Source: Altericroceibacterium xinjiangense
GTDB lineage: Bacteria; Pseudomonadota; Alphaproteobacteria; Sphingomonadales; Sphingomonadaceae
Direction of reading: 5' to 3'
Length of the DNA: 64,000 nucleotides
NCBI RefSeq assembly: GCF_003958635.1
Contig: NZ_RSEK01000001.1
Span: 186,001-250,000 of the forward strand
Part shown: in pieces, positions 56,398 through 64,000 of the stretch
Layout of the letters: the number at the start of each line of letters is the position of its first letter
How positions within the stretch are numbered: position 1 is the first letter of the stretch
Made by a program: the position numbers and the translations under genes
Notes under the pieces: model-generated
Databases searched by the model: none
What the model saw: the letters and a program-made list of their open reading frames with translations, nothing else
Told to the model about the DNA's origin: nothing

Positions 56398-57225
56398 TTA
56401 TTCGTGAGGCGGCTTGTGCAGGCCCCTGGGGCTGAGGGTGAAGATTTCACAGCCGTCCTCGGTGATCCCGATCGAATGTTCGAACTGCGCGGACAAGCTC
56501 TTGTCGCGCGTCACCGCGGTCCAGCCGTCATTGAGCAGCTTCACCGGCGACTTGCCGAGATTGATCATCGGTTCGATGGTGAAGAACATGCCCGGCTTCA
56601 GTTCCGGCCCGGTCCCGGCCCTTCCGGCATGCACGACTTCGGGTGCATCGTGGAACAAGCGGCCAAGGCCGTGGCCGCAGAATTCGCGCACGATGCCGTA
56701 GCGGTACTGTTCGGCGTGGCTCTGGATCGCTGCGCCGATATCACCCAGCCGCGCGCCCGGCTTGGCTTTCTCGATCCCGATCATCAGGCATTCGTAGGTC
56801 ACCTCGACCAGCCGGCGGGCCTTCAGCGAAGCATCGCCCGCGATGTACATGCGGCTGGAATCGCCATGCCAGCCATCCAGCAGCGGGGTCACGTCAATGT
56901 TGAGGATGTCACCGTCTTTCAGCGTCTTGGACGACGGAATCCCGTGGCACACCACGTGGTTGATCGAGATGCAGCAGCTGTGCGTATACCCGCGATAGCC
57001 AAGCGTCGCCGGTACCGCTCCGCCGTCCAGCATCATTTCGCGCACCGTCCGATCCAGGTCCTCGGTCGACGCGCCCGGCTGCACGAGCGGGGCCATCGCA
57101 TCGAGGATTTCGGCGGCGAGGCGCCCCGCCTTGCGCATTCCCTCGAACGCTTCGGGGCCATGGAGCTTGATCGTGCCGTCGCGCAGGACGGTTTCGGTGC
57201 CGGTAATATGCTGGTACTGGGTCAT
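56398..57225 (-). CDS. map: methionine aminopeptidase, type I
   Basis: 275 residues, metal ligands all visible: Asp in NIDVTPLLDG and HGDSSRMY, His in FCGHGLGRLFH, Glu in FTIEPMINLG and QFEHSIGITEDG. N-terminal methionine removal from nascent proteins. Confidence 0.97.
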   Translation of the reverse strand: MTQYQHITGTETVLRDGTIKLHGPEAFEGMRKAGRLAAEILDAMAPLVQPGASTEDLDRTVREMMLDGGAVPATLGYRGYTHSCCISINHVVCHGIPSSKTLKDGDILNIDVTPLLDGWHGDSSRMYIAGDASLKARRLVEVTYECLMIGIEKAKPGARLGDIGAAIQSHAEQYRYGIVREFCGHGLGRLFHDAPEVVHAGRAGTGPELKPGMFFTIEPMINLGKSPVKLLNDGWTAVTRDKSLSAQFEHSIGITEDGCEIFTLSPRGLHKPPHE

Positions 57226-57266
57226 GGGCCTTCATCTAGTGTCGAAAACGCCGAATTGCGAGCGCA

Positions 57267-58109
57267 TCAGCGCAAGGTCGAAAAACTGGCCTGATACTCC
57301 GGCTTCACGCGCGCCAGCACGGCCGGGGTCACGGGCAGCGTGATTTCAAAGGTCCCTTCGGCATAAGGTCCGGCGTTGTAGGGCGGGATCAGGAAACCGA
57401 TCCGGTCGAAGGTCCGTCCGTTGGACGACCCGAGGATCAGGGTCGAATTTTCGACCGGATCGATGCAGGCGCCGAAGATCTCATCCGTCTTGTCGACAGG
57501 AGAGCCGCGCTTTTCCGCGCGCTGCCGGTCCAGCTCGGCACAGAAGGATTCCCGTACCGTGTCCGAGAACGCGCTGGCGCTACCGAAGAAGTCGGTGGGC
57601 TGAAGCGCGCGGCCGGCGCGCTTGTCCCATACGAGCGAATCGAACGTGGTCATCCCGTGCGCCCCGCCCGAATAGAAGTAGGCCTGCGCCGAAAGGCTCA
57701 ACCAGTCCGGCAGGTCGGCCACGACCATCCACCTGGTCTCATGGCTGTGCGGGCGGAAGGGAGACCCGCTATCCTGCATCTCGGCTCGGTCCTTGCTCGC
57801 CGCGGCAGCGAGGTTCGCCTTCGTTTCTTCAAGCCGGGTGTCGAGCAGCCGGGCAAGCCCGGGGATCGCACCCGCTTTTTCGGGATAGGCATAGGCGAAG
57901 CTGTAGGCGTCGGTTTCGGTGGAAACCGCGCGCGCGCCGTTGCCGCTTTCTCCTGCGGGTGCGCTGGCGGAGGCGCCCGATGACGAAGAGCTGGCGGTTG
58001 CCGTTGCGGTTACCGCTCTCGCTTCCGGCTCCCGCACAGGCGGGCTGTCGGCGGTTTCCCCGCATCCGCTCAGGATGATTGCCACCAGTATCGCAAAGGC
58101 GTGTCGCAT
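57267..58109 (-). CDS. lipoprotein with DUF4163/DUF3298-like domains
   Basis: The start ATG 58109 (MRHAFAILVAIILSGCG) is chosen; lipobox LSGC. 280 residues: a Ser/Ala-rich linker (ATATASSSSSGASAS), then a PdaC/RsiV-like region (AYSFAYAYPEKAGAIPGLARLL, LSAQAYFYSGGAHGMTTFDS, WDKRAGRALQPTDFF). The YFYSGGAHG motif is typical of DUF3298 proteins. Function not known. Confidence 0.85.
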   Translation of the reverse strand: MRHAFAILVAIILSGCGETADSPPVREPEARAVTATATASSSSSGASASAPAGESGNGARAVSTETDAYSFAYAYPEKAGAIPGLARLLDTRLEETKANLAAAASKDRAEMQDSGSPFRPHSHETRWMVVADLPDWLSLSAQAYFYSGGAHGMTTFDSLVWDKRAGRALQPTDFFGSASAFSDTVRESFCAELDRQRAEKRGSPVDKTDEIFGACIDPVENSTLILGSSNGRTFDRIGFLIPPYNAGPYAEGTFEITLPVTPAVLARVKPEYQASFSTLR

Positions 58110-58154
58110 CGCCTGACCTTTCCAAACGCGCCGGTTTTGGGCAAGCCCTGAAGC

Positions 58155-59537
<1,383 letters not shown>

Positions 59538-59619
59538 ACGACCTCACGCGCCCTTCTTGCCCGTTCGCCTCTGCCGGTCTAATCGCGCCGGTTTCCGCAC
59601 AGGAGCCGCAGGACCTCAG

Positions 59620-59979
59620 GTGAACAACAGCGCCGCAACACTTCAGCCGGATTCGTCGACGCATGGGCCTTACGTGCTTGCCGGACCCGCTCCCCGCCCG
59701 GCTCCCGGCACGCTGCCGCTGCGAGGCGATCTTGCACATGTCGCGCTCGCCGGGCGATATTTCGTGCCGCATTATGCGGTGCCGCAACCCCGCGCGGTCC
59801 TGACCGGCGGCGCCACCTTGCACGATGCGCCAAGCGAGAGCGCGCCCGCGATTCGCGATCTGGCGGAAGGTGAGAGCTTCGAAGTGCTCGACATCACCGG
59901 CGCCTGGGCGTGGGGCTGCCTGTCTCTGGATGGGCCGGTCGGTTACATCCGGCTCGACTTGCTGGAGGCGATCCCCTGA
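59620..59979 (+). CDS. SH3-only remnant of an NlpC/P60-type (C40) protein
   Basis: The start GTG 59620 (VNNSAATLQPD) has AGGA upstream. 119 residues: a leader (GTLPLRGDLAHVALAGRYFVPHYAVPQPR) and one bacterial SH3 domain (GESFEVLDITGAWAWGCLSLDGPVGYIRLDLL). In related genomes this head precedes a C40 cysteine peptidase domain (from family knowledge); here the chain stops after the SH3 domain, and argC begins in a TGATG overlap. Could be a functional adaptor or a trimmed gene. Confidence 0.75.
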   Translation: MNNSAATLQPDSSTHGPYVLAGPAPRPAPGTLPLRGDLAHVALAGRYFVPHYAVPQPRAVLTGGATLHDAPSESAPAIRDLAEGESFEVLDITGAWAWGCLSLDGPVGYIRLDLLEAIP

Positions 59980-60905
59980 TGGCGCAGACGGTCTTTATCG
60001 ATGGAGCCGCGGGGACCACCGGGCTGGAAATCGCCGATCGGCTGGCGGGGCGGCCCGAGTTCGAGCTGATCGCGCTTCCGGAGGCCAGGCGCAAGGACGA
60101 TGCGGCGCGGGCCGAAGCGCTTAACGCTGCGGATTTCGCCATTCTCTGCCTGCCCGACGACGCAGCGCGCGAAGCGGTGGCGATGATCGGCAACGACACC
60201 ACCCGCGTGATCGATGCCTCGACCGCGCACCGGGTCGCGCCGGGCTGGGTCTACGGATTTCCAGAAGTGGAGGGCCGCGACGAAGTGGCCAACGCCCGGC
60301 GCGTGTCCAATCCCGGCTGTTACTCAACCGGGTTCATTGCCTTGCTGGCGCCTCTCATACGGGCCGGCCTGCTTCCTGCCGACTGGCCTTACACCTGCAA
60401 CGCGGTGTCCGGCTATTCCGGCGGCGGCAAGGCGCTGATCGCCCGCTTCGAAGACGACCGGGACATCGCCTGGCGCGGGTATGCGCTCCAGCTTGGGCAC
60501 AAGCACGTGCCTGAAATGCAGGCGCGGGCGGGGCTTTCCCGCTCACCCCTGTTCACTCCGGCCGTGATCCCCGCCATGCGCGGCATGGTGGTGGAGGTAC
60601 CGCTGCCCCTCTCCGCGATGGAAGGGGCTGCCAGCCCCGAGGCGCTGCGGGAGGAACTGGCCCGATTCTATCAAGGCAGCCGAATTGTCCGCATGGGCGA
60701 AGAACCAGCAGACGGCGAACTGCTGCTGCGCGGATCGCGTGCGCCGACCGATGCGATGGAGCTTTCCGTGTTCGCCAGCCCGGACGGATCGCAAGCGCGA
60801 TTGGTGGCCGTGCTCGACAACCTTGGCAAAGGTGCCAGCGGAGCTGCGGTGCAATCGCTCAACCTGATGGCCGGACTGCACGAGGCTGCAGGATTGCGCC
60901 TCTAG
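59979..60905 (+). CDS. argC: N-acetyl-gamma-glutamyl-phosphate reductase
   Basis: The start ATG 59979 overlaps the preceding stop by one base. 308 residues, short (type 2) AGPR: FIDGAAGTTGLEI, catalytic Cys in RRVSNPGCYSTGF, AVSGYSGGGKALI, LGHKHVPEM. Third step of arginine/ornithine synthesis. Followed by a terminator. Confidence 0.96.
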   Translation: MAQTVFIDGAAGTTGLEIADRLAGRPEFELIALPEARRKDDAARAEALNAADFAILCLPDDAAREAVAMIGNDTTRVIDASTAHRVAPGWVYGFPEVEGRDEVANARRVSNPGCYSTGFIALLAPLIRAGLLPADWPYTCNAVSGYSGGGKALIARFEDDRDIAWRGYALQLGHKHVPEMQARAGLSRSPLFTPAVIPAMRGMVVEVPLPLSAMEGAASPEALREELARFYQGSRIVRMGEEPADGELLLRGSRAPTDAMELSVFASPDGSQARLVAVLDNLGKGASGAAVQSLNLMAGLHEAAGLRL

Positions 60906-60913
60906 GAATGCCT

Positions 60914-60942
60914 GAAAAACGGGCACACCCTGCCCGGTTTTT
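60914..60942 (+). terminator. rho-independent terminator after argC
   Basis: AAAAACGGGC and GCCCGGTTTTT flank a 7-base loop (ACACCCT), followed by AT. It lies 9 bases after the argC stop. Confidence 0.9.
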
Positions 60943-61048
60943 ATCCAGACCGGACGACCGGACCCGACGGAATGCCTCATGGCAGCGTCCGCACGCGATT
61001 GGCCCCTTTCGCCGGCACCGGTGATTGTCTACCCCTTGCACCACGCTC

Positions 61049-61095
61049 CTGGCGTGATTCTTGAGTTGGCCTGCGAACTGGCACGATTCTTGAAG
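61049..61095 (+). promoter_or_regulatory. tandem 17-base repeats upstream of glnB, sigma-54-like
   Basis: CTGGCGTGATTCTTGAG (61049-61065) and CTGGCACGATTCTTGAA (61078-61094) differ at few bases and start 29 bases apart. Each resembles the -24 element TGGCAC of sigma-54 promoters with a TTG 10 bases on, but the -12 GC is GA in both, so this may instead be an activator site. They end about 76 bases before the glnB start. Confidence 0.45.
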
Positions 61096-61170
61096 GGCAT
61101 TGTCAGGATTGTTCGGACAAGATCCGGCGGCGGGCAATCCGCGCGCCGGAAATTTCGCGCAGGGATGTAG

Positions 61171-61509
<339 letters not shown>

Positions 61510-61568
61510 ACTCGCTTCGGACCCTCAGCGGGGACCGGACAAGCCAGCTATTGCAAGGAAGGAAGACA

Positions 61569-62978
61569 ATGCCGAGTGCAAAGGAAGTCGTGCAGCGGAT
61601 CAAGGACGAAGAGATCGAATGGGTCGACCTTCGCTTCACTGATCCCAAGGGCAAGTGGCAGCACCTGACCATGGTGTCGTCCCTGCTGGGCGAGGACGAG
61701 CTTGAAGAAGGCCTGATGTTCGACGGATCGTCGATCGCGGGCTGGAAGGTGATCAACGAATCCGACATGATCCTGAAGCCCGATCTGGAGGAGGTCTTCA
61801 TGGATCCCTTCAGCGCGACGCCCATGATGATTGTCTTCTGCGACATCGTCGAGCCTTCGACCGGCGAACTTTACGCCCGCGATCCGCGCTCCACCGCGAA
61901 GCGCGCCGAGGCTTATCTCAAGAGCACCGGCATCGGCGACACCATCTACGTCGGACCCGAAGCCGAGTTCTTCATGTTCGACGACGTTCGTTTCTATGAC
62001 GACTACAACGGCAGCGGCTTCAAGCTCGACGACATCGAGCTGCCGACCAACACCAACACCGAATACGGCGCGGGCAACATGGCCCACCGGCCGCGCGTCA
62101 AGGGCGGCTACTTCCCGGTCGCTCCCGTCGACAGCGCGACCGACATCCGTGCCGAGATGGTCTCCACCATGATCGAGATGGGCCTGCCGTGCGACAAGCA
62201 CCACCACGAGGTGGCCGCGGCGCAGCATGAGCTGGGTCTGACGTTCGGCACGCTGGTGCAGACGGCCGACCGGATGCAGATCTACAAGTACGTGGTGCAC
62301 ATGGTCGCGCAGGCTTACGGCAAGACCGCGACCTTCATGCCGAAGCCGATCAAGGGCGACAACGGATCGGGCATGCACACGCACATGTCCATCTGGGAAA
62401 ACGGCAAGCCGACCTTCGCCGGCAACGGCTACGCCGGCTTGTCCGATGCCTGCCTGTACTTCATCGGCGGCGTCATCAAGCACGCCAAGGCGCTGAACGC
62501 GTTCACCAATCCCGGTACCAACAGCTACAAGCGGCTGGTTCCCGGGTTCGAAGCACCGGTCCTGCTTGCCTATTCTGCGCGCAACCGTTCGGCATCCTGC
62601 CGGATTCCCTACGGTGCGGGCGAAAAGGCCAAGCGCGTCGAGTTCCGCTTCCCCGATGCGCTGGCGAACCCCTACCTCGCTTATGCCGCGCTGCTGATGG
62701 CCGGCCTCGACGGGATCCAGAACAAGATCCATCCGGGCGATCCGATGGACAAGAACCTTTACGACCTGCCGCCGGCAGAGCTCGCCCTGGTTCCGACCGT
62801 CTGCGCGTCCCTGCGCGAAGCCCTGGAGTCGCTGCAGGCAGACCATGAGTTCCTGCTGCGCGGCGACGTCTTCTCCAAGGATCAGGTCGACGCCTATCTC
62901 GACCTGAAGTGGGAAGAAGTGCTGCGCTGGGAGATGACCCCCAGCCCGGTTGAGTACGACATGTACTACAGCGCCTGA
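61569..62978 (+). CDS. glnA: glutamine synthetase type I
   Basis: The start ATG 61569 ([16 protein letters not shown]) follows AGGAAGGA. 469 residues: [15 protein letters not shown]-like region [50 protein letters not shown] and adenylylation site Tyr398 in KNLYDLPP. Central ammonium-assimilating enzyme; it would capture ammonia released by the carboxylase island. Confidence 0.98.
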   Translation: MPSAKEVVQRIKDEEIEWVDLRFTDPKGKWQHLTMVSSLLGEDELEEGLMFDGSSIAGWKVINESDMILKPDLEEVFMDPFSATPMMIVFCDIVEPSTGELYARDPRSTAKRAEAYLKSTGIGDTIYVGPEAEFFMFDDVRFYDDYNGSGFKLDDIELPTNTNTEYGAGNMAHRPRVKGGYFPVAPVDSATDIRAEMVSTMIEMGLPCDKHHHEVAAAQHELGLTFGTLVQTADRMQIYKYVVHMVAQAYGKTATFMPKPIKGDNGSGMHTHMSIWENGKPTFAGNGYAGLSDACLYFIGGVIKHAKALNAFTNPGTNSYKRLVPGFEAPVLLAYSARNRSASCRIPYGAGEKAKRVEFRFPDALANPYLAYAALLMAGLDGIQNKIHPGDPMDKNLYDLPPAELALVPTVCASLREALESLQADHEFLLRGDVFSKDQVDAYLDLKWEEVLRWEMTPSPVEYDMYYSA

Positions 62979-63000
62979 TCGCCGGTTATACGGCACAGGA

Positions 63001-63038
63001 AGGGCGTTCGGAGCGATCCGGACGCCCTTTTTTTTGGC
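63001..63038 (+). terminator. rho-independent terminator after glnA
   Basis: AGGGCGTTCGGA pairs with TCCGGACGCCCT (one GU) across a GCGA loop, followed by a run of T. It lies 22 bases after the glnA stop. Confidence 0.95.
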
Positions 63039-63121
63039 TGCCCGGTTGCGGCTGCAAAAACAGCTCTTTCCTACGCTTTATCCAGGTTCCTAGCGTGCTC
63101 CTCGACTCGCAGGAGACGATC

Positions 63122-63745
63122 ATGAATCCGAAGCCGATCTTCGATACTGTCCGCGTTCTTCTGGGGCGCGGCTTCAGTCAGGATGAAGTGCACGCGCTGG
63201 ATGCTGCCATCGAGCAGGCCTTGGCCGTCTTGCCGAACTCCGTGGCGCCCGCTTCCCCGCCTGAAGCCGGTACGGCTTCCCGCACCGTGGGTGCCGGCGG
63301 CCTCAAGCTCATCCAGAAATGGGAAGGCTGCGCAAAACGGCGCGCGGACGGACGGTTTGAAGCCTATCCCGATCCCGGCAGCAAGGACGGACATCCCTGG
63401 ACGATCGGCTGGGGCTCCACCGGTTCGGACATCCGGCCGGGCGTCGTCTGGAACCAGGAGCAATGCGACGAGCGGTTCCTGCAGGAGCTTCAACGCTACG
63501 TCGATGAAGTCGCGCGGACGATCGGCGATGCGCCGACGAGCCAGAACCAGTTCGATGCCCTGGTGTCGTTTCACTACAACACCGGGAAGATTGCGACTGC
63601 CACGCTGACCCGAAAGCACAAGGGGGGCGATTTCGCCGGCGCCCGGGCTGAATTCGGCAAATGGATATTCAATGATGGCAAGCCGATGCAGGGCTTGCGC
63701 AATCGCCGGGCGGATGAGGCGAGGCTCTACGCCTCTCCAGACTGA
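63122..63745 (+). CDS. GH24 (T4-type) lysozyme
   Basis: The start ATG 63122 (MNPKPIFDTVRVLLGRG) follows AGGAGA. 207 residues: an N-terminal helical segment of about 65 residues (FDTVRVLLGRGFSQDEVHALDA), then a phage-lysozyme-type domain with catalytic Glu in IQKWEGC, Asp in YPDPGS and Thr in WTIGWGS. No signal peptide, holin or other phage gene is nearby, so it is a stand-alone bacterial copy or a domesticated endolysin. Confidence 0.88.
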   Translation: MNPKPIFDTVRVLLGRGFSQDEVHALDAAIEQALAVLPNSVAPASPPEAGTASRTVGAGGLKLIQKWEGCAKRRADGRFEAYPDPGSKDGHPWTIGWGSTGSDIRPGVVWNQEQCDERFLQELQRYVDEVARTIGDAPTSQNQFDALVSFHYNTGKIATATLTRKHKGGDFAGARAEFGKWIFNDGKPMQGLRNRRADEARLYASPD

Positions 63746-63815
63746 AACGCTGCGATGCCTTGGGCGGGAACCGTGCCGTTCGCCGGAGGGTTCTGACCCA
63801 AAGGAGTAGAGTTTC

Positions 63816-64000
63816 ATGCGCAAGTTGCTGCTGGGGGCCGCCCTCGCGCTGGCCGTCGGCACTGCTCAGGCGGCCCCGGAGAACGGCAAGAACAAAAGCG
63901 CCGGAGAGGACGTGCAAGGCCCAGCCATGGAGGAAAGGGCTGAGCCGAACGCCGAGCGTTCGCCGCCTGCCGCCGCACCTGATCGCGGCAGCAGGGGGCC
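63816..64000 (+). CDS. exported protein, cut by the window edge
   Basis: The ATG at 63816 follows AAAGGAG. The first 19 residues (MRKLLLGAALALAVGTAQA) are a signal peptide with an AQA cleavage site; the mature part starts APENGKNKSAGEDVQ and is charged and Pro-rich. The frame is open to the end. Family unknown. Confidence 0.7.
   Translation, partial: MRKLLLGAALALAVGTAQAAPENGKNKSAGEDVQGPAMEERAEPNAERSPPAAAPDRGSRG

Noticed and set aside
63122-64000. Prophage edge at the right end
   Set aside because: Only the lysozyme is phage-like; the following gene is an ordinary exported protein and no integrase, att repeat or structural gene is present.

Overview
The window looks like a chromosomal segment of an alphaproteobacterium, most likely Sphingomonadales (Erythrobacter / Novosphingobium type). 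Reasons: high GC; a complete mraZ-to-ftsZ division and cell-wall cluster with very tight gene overlaps; a DAP-type MurE; a ProB with PUA domain; obgE-proB, glnB-glnA and ccmAB arrangements; and generally long, GC-rich Ala-rich proteins. Taxonomy is inferred from gene content and style only.

Region 1 (1-21.2 kb) is an accessory metabolic island. Its core is a plus-strand operon: a NikR-like ribbon-helix-helix regulator, two DUF1989 proteins (UAAP1, UAAP2), a 1203-residue biotin-dependent urea/guanidine carboxylase, and an allophanate hydrolase split into two overlapping genes. Divergent to it lies an ABC transporter (lipoprotein binding protein, permease, ATPase) of the urea-carboxylase-region type. 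Further left are an adrenodoxin-type ferredoxin, a di-iron fatty-acid-hydroxylase-superfamily membrane protein, a histidine kinase / LuxR-type response regulator pair, and a leftward operon of two metallo-beta-lactamase-fold proteins (one with a destroyed metal motif) and an exported beta-propeller protein. Four copies of one 26-bp palindrome, TATTAC-N14-GTAATA, all with identical spacing, sit in front of the regulator operon, the ABC operon, the MBL operon / kinase divergence and a partial gene at the left edge. This ties the island into one predicted regulon. The NikR-like protein has lost three of the four nickel ligands, so it probably senses something other than nickel. The DUF1989 pair suggests that the physiological substrate is guanidine (carboxyguanidine deiminase) rather than plain urea.

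Region 2 (21.6-30.3 kb) is housekeeping: tRNA-Ser(GGA), a nucleotide-sugar-epimerase-like reductase, proB, obgE, tRNA-Ala(CGC), a proline-rich lipoprotein, a BAX-inhibitor-1 family protein, proC with a YbjN-like protein, and a TPR-SPOR protein directly behind ftsZ.

Region 3 (30.3-49.4 kb), all on the minus strand, is the dcw cluster: mraZ, rsmH, ftsL-like, ftsI, murE, murF, mraY, murD, ftsW, murG, murC, murB, ddl, ftsQ, ftsA, ftsZ. Nearly every junction is an ATGA/GTGA/TGATG overlap; the only real gap is ftsA-ftsZ. Upstream of mraZ there are four GGGA repeats at an exact 10-bp period, a likely MraZ operator.

Region 4 (49.4-64 kb) is mixed housekeeping: cysteine synthase, a second ferredoxin, AlkA-type glycosylase, S9 peptidase, SDR, PhhB, CcmAB, Map, a DUF3298-type lipoprotein, M17 aminopeptidase, an SH3-only remnant, ArgC, GlnB, GlnA, a GH24 lysozyme and a truncated exported protein. 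No CRISPR array, rRNA gene, insertion sequence or phage block was recognised.
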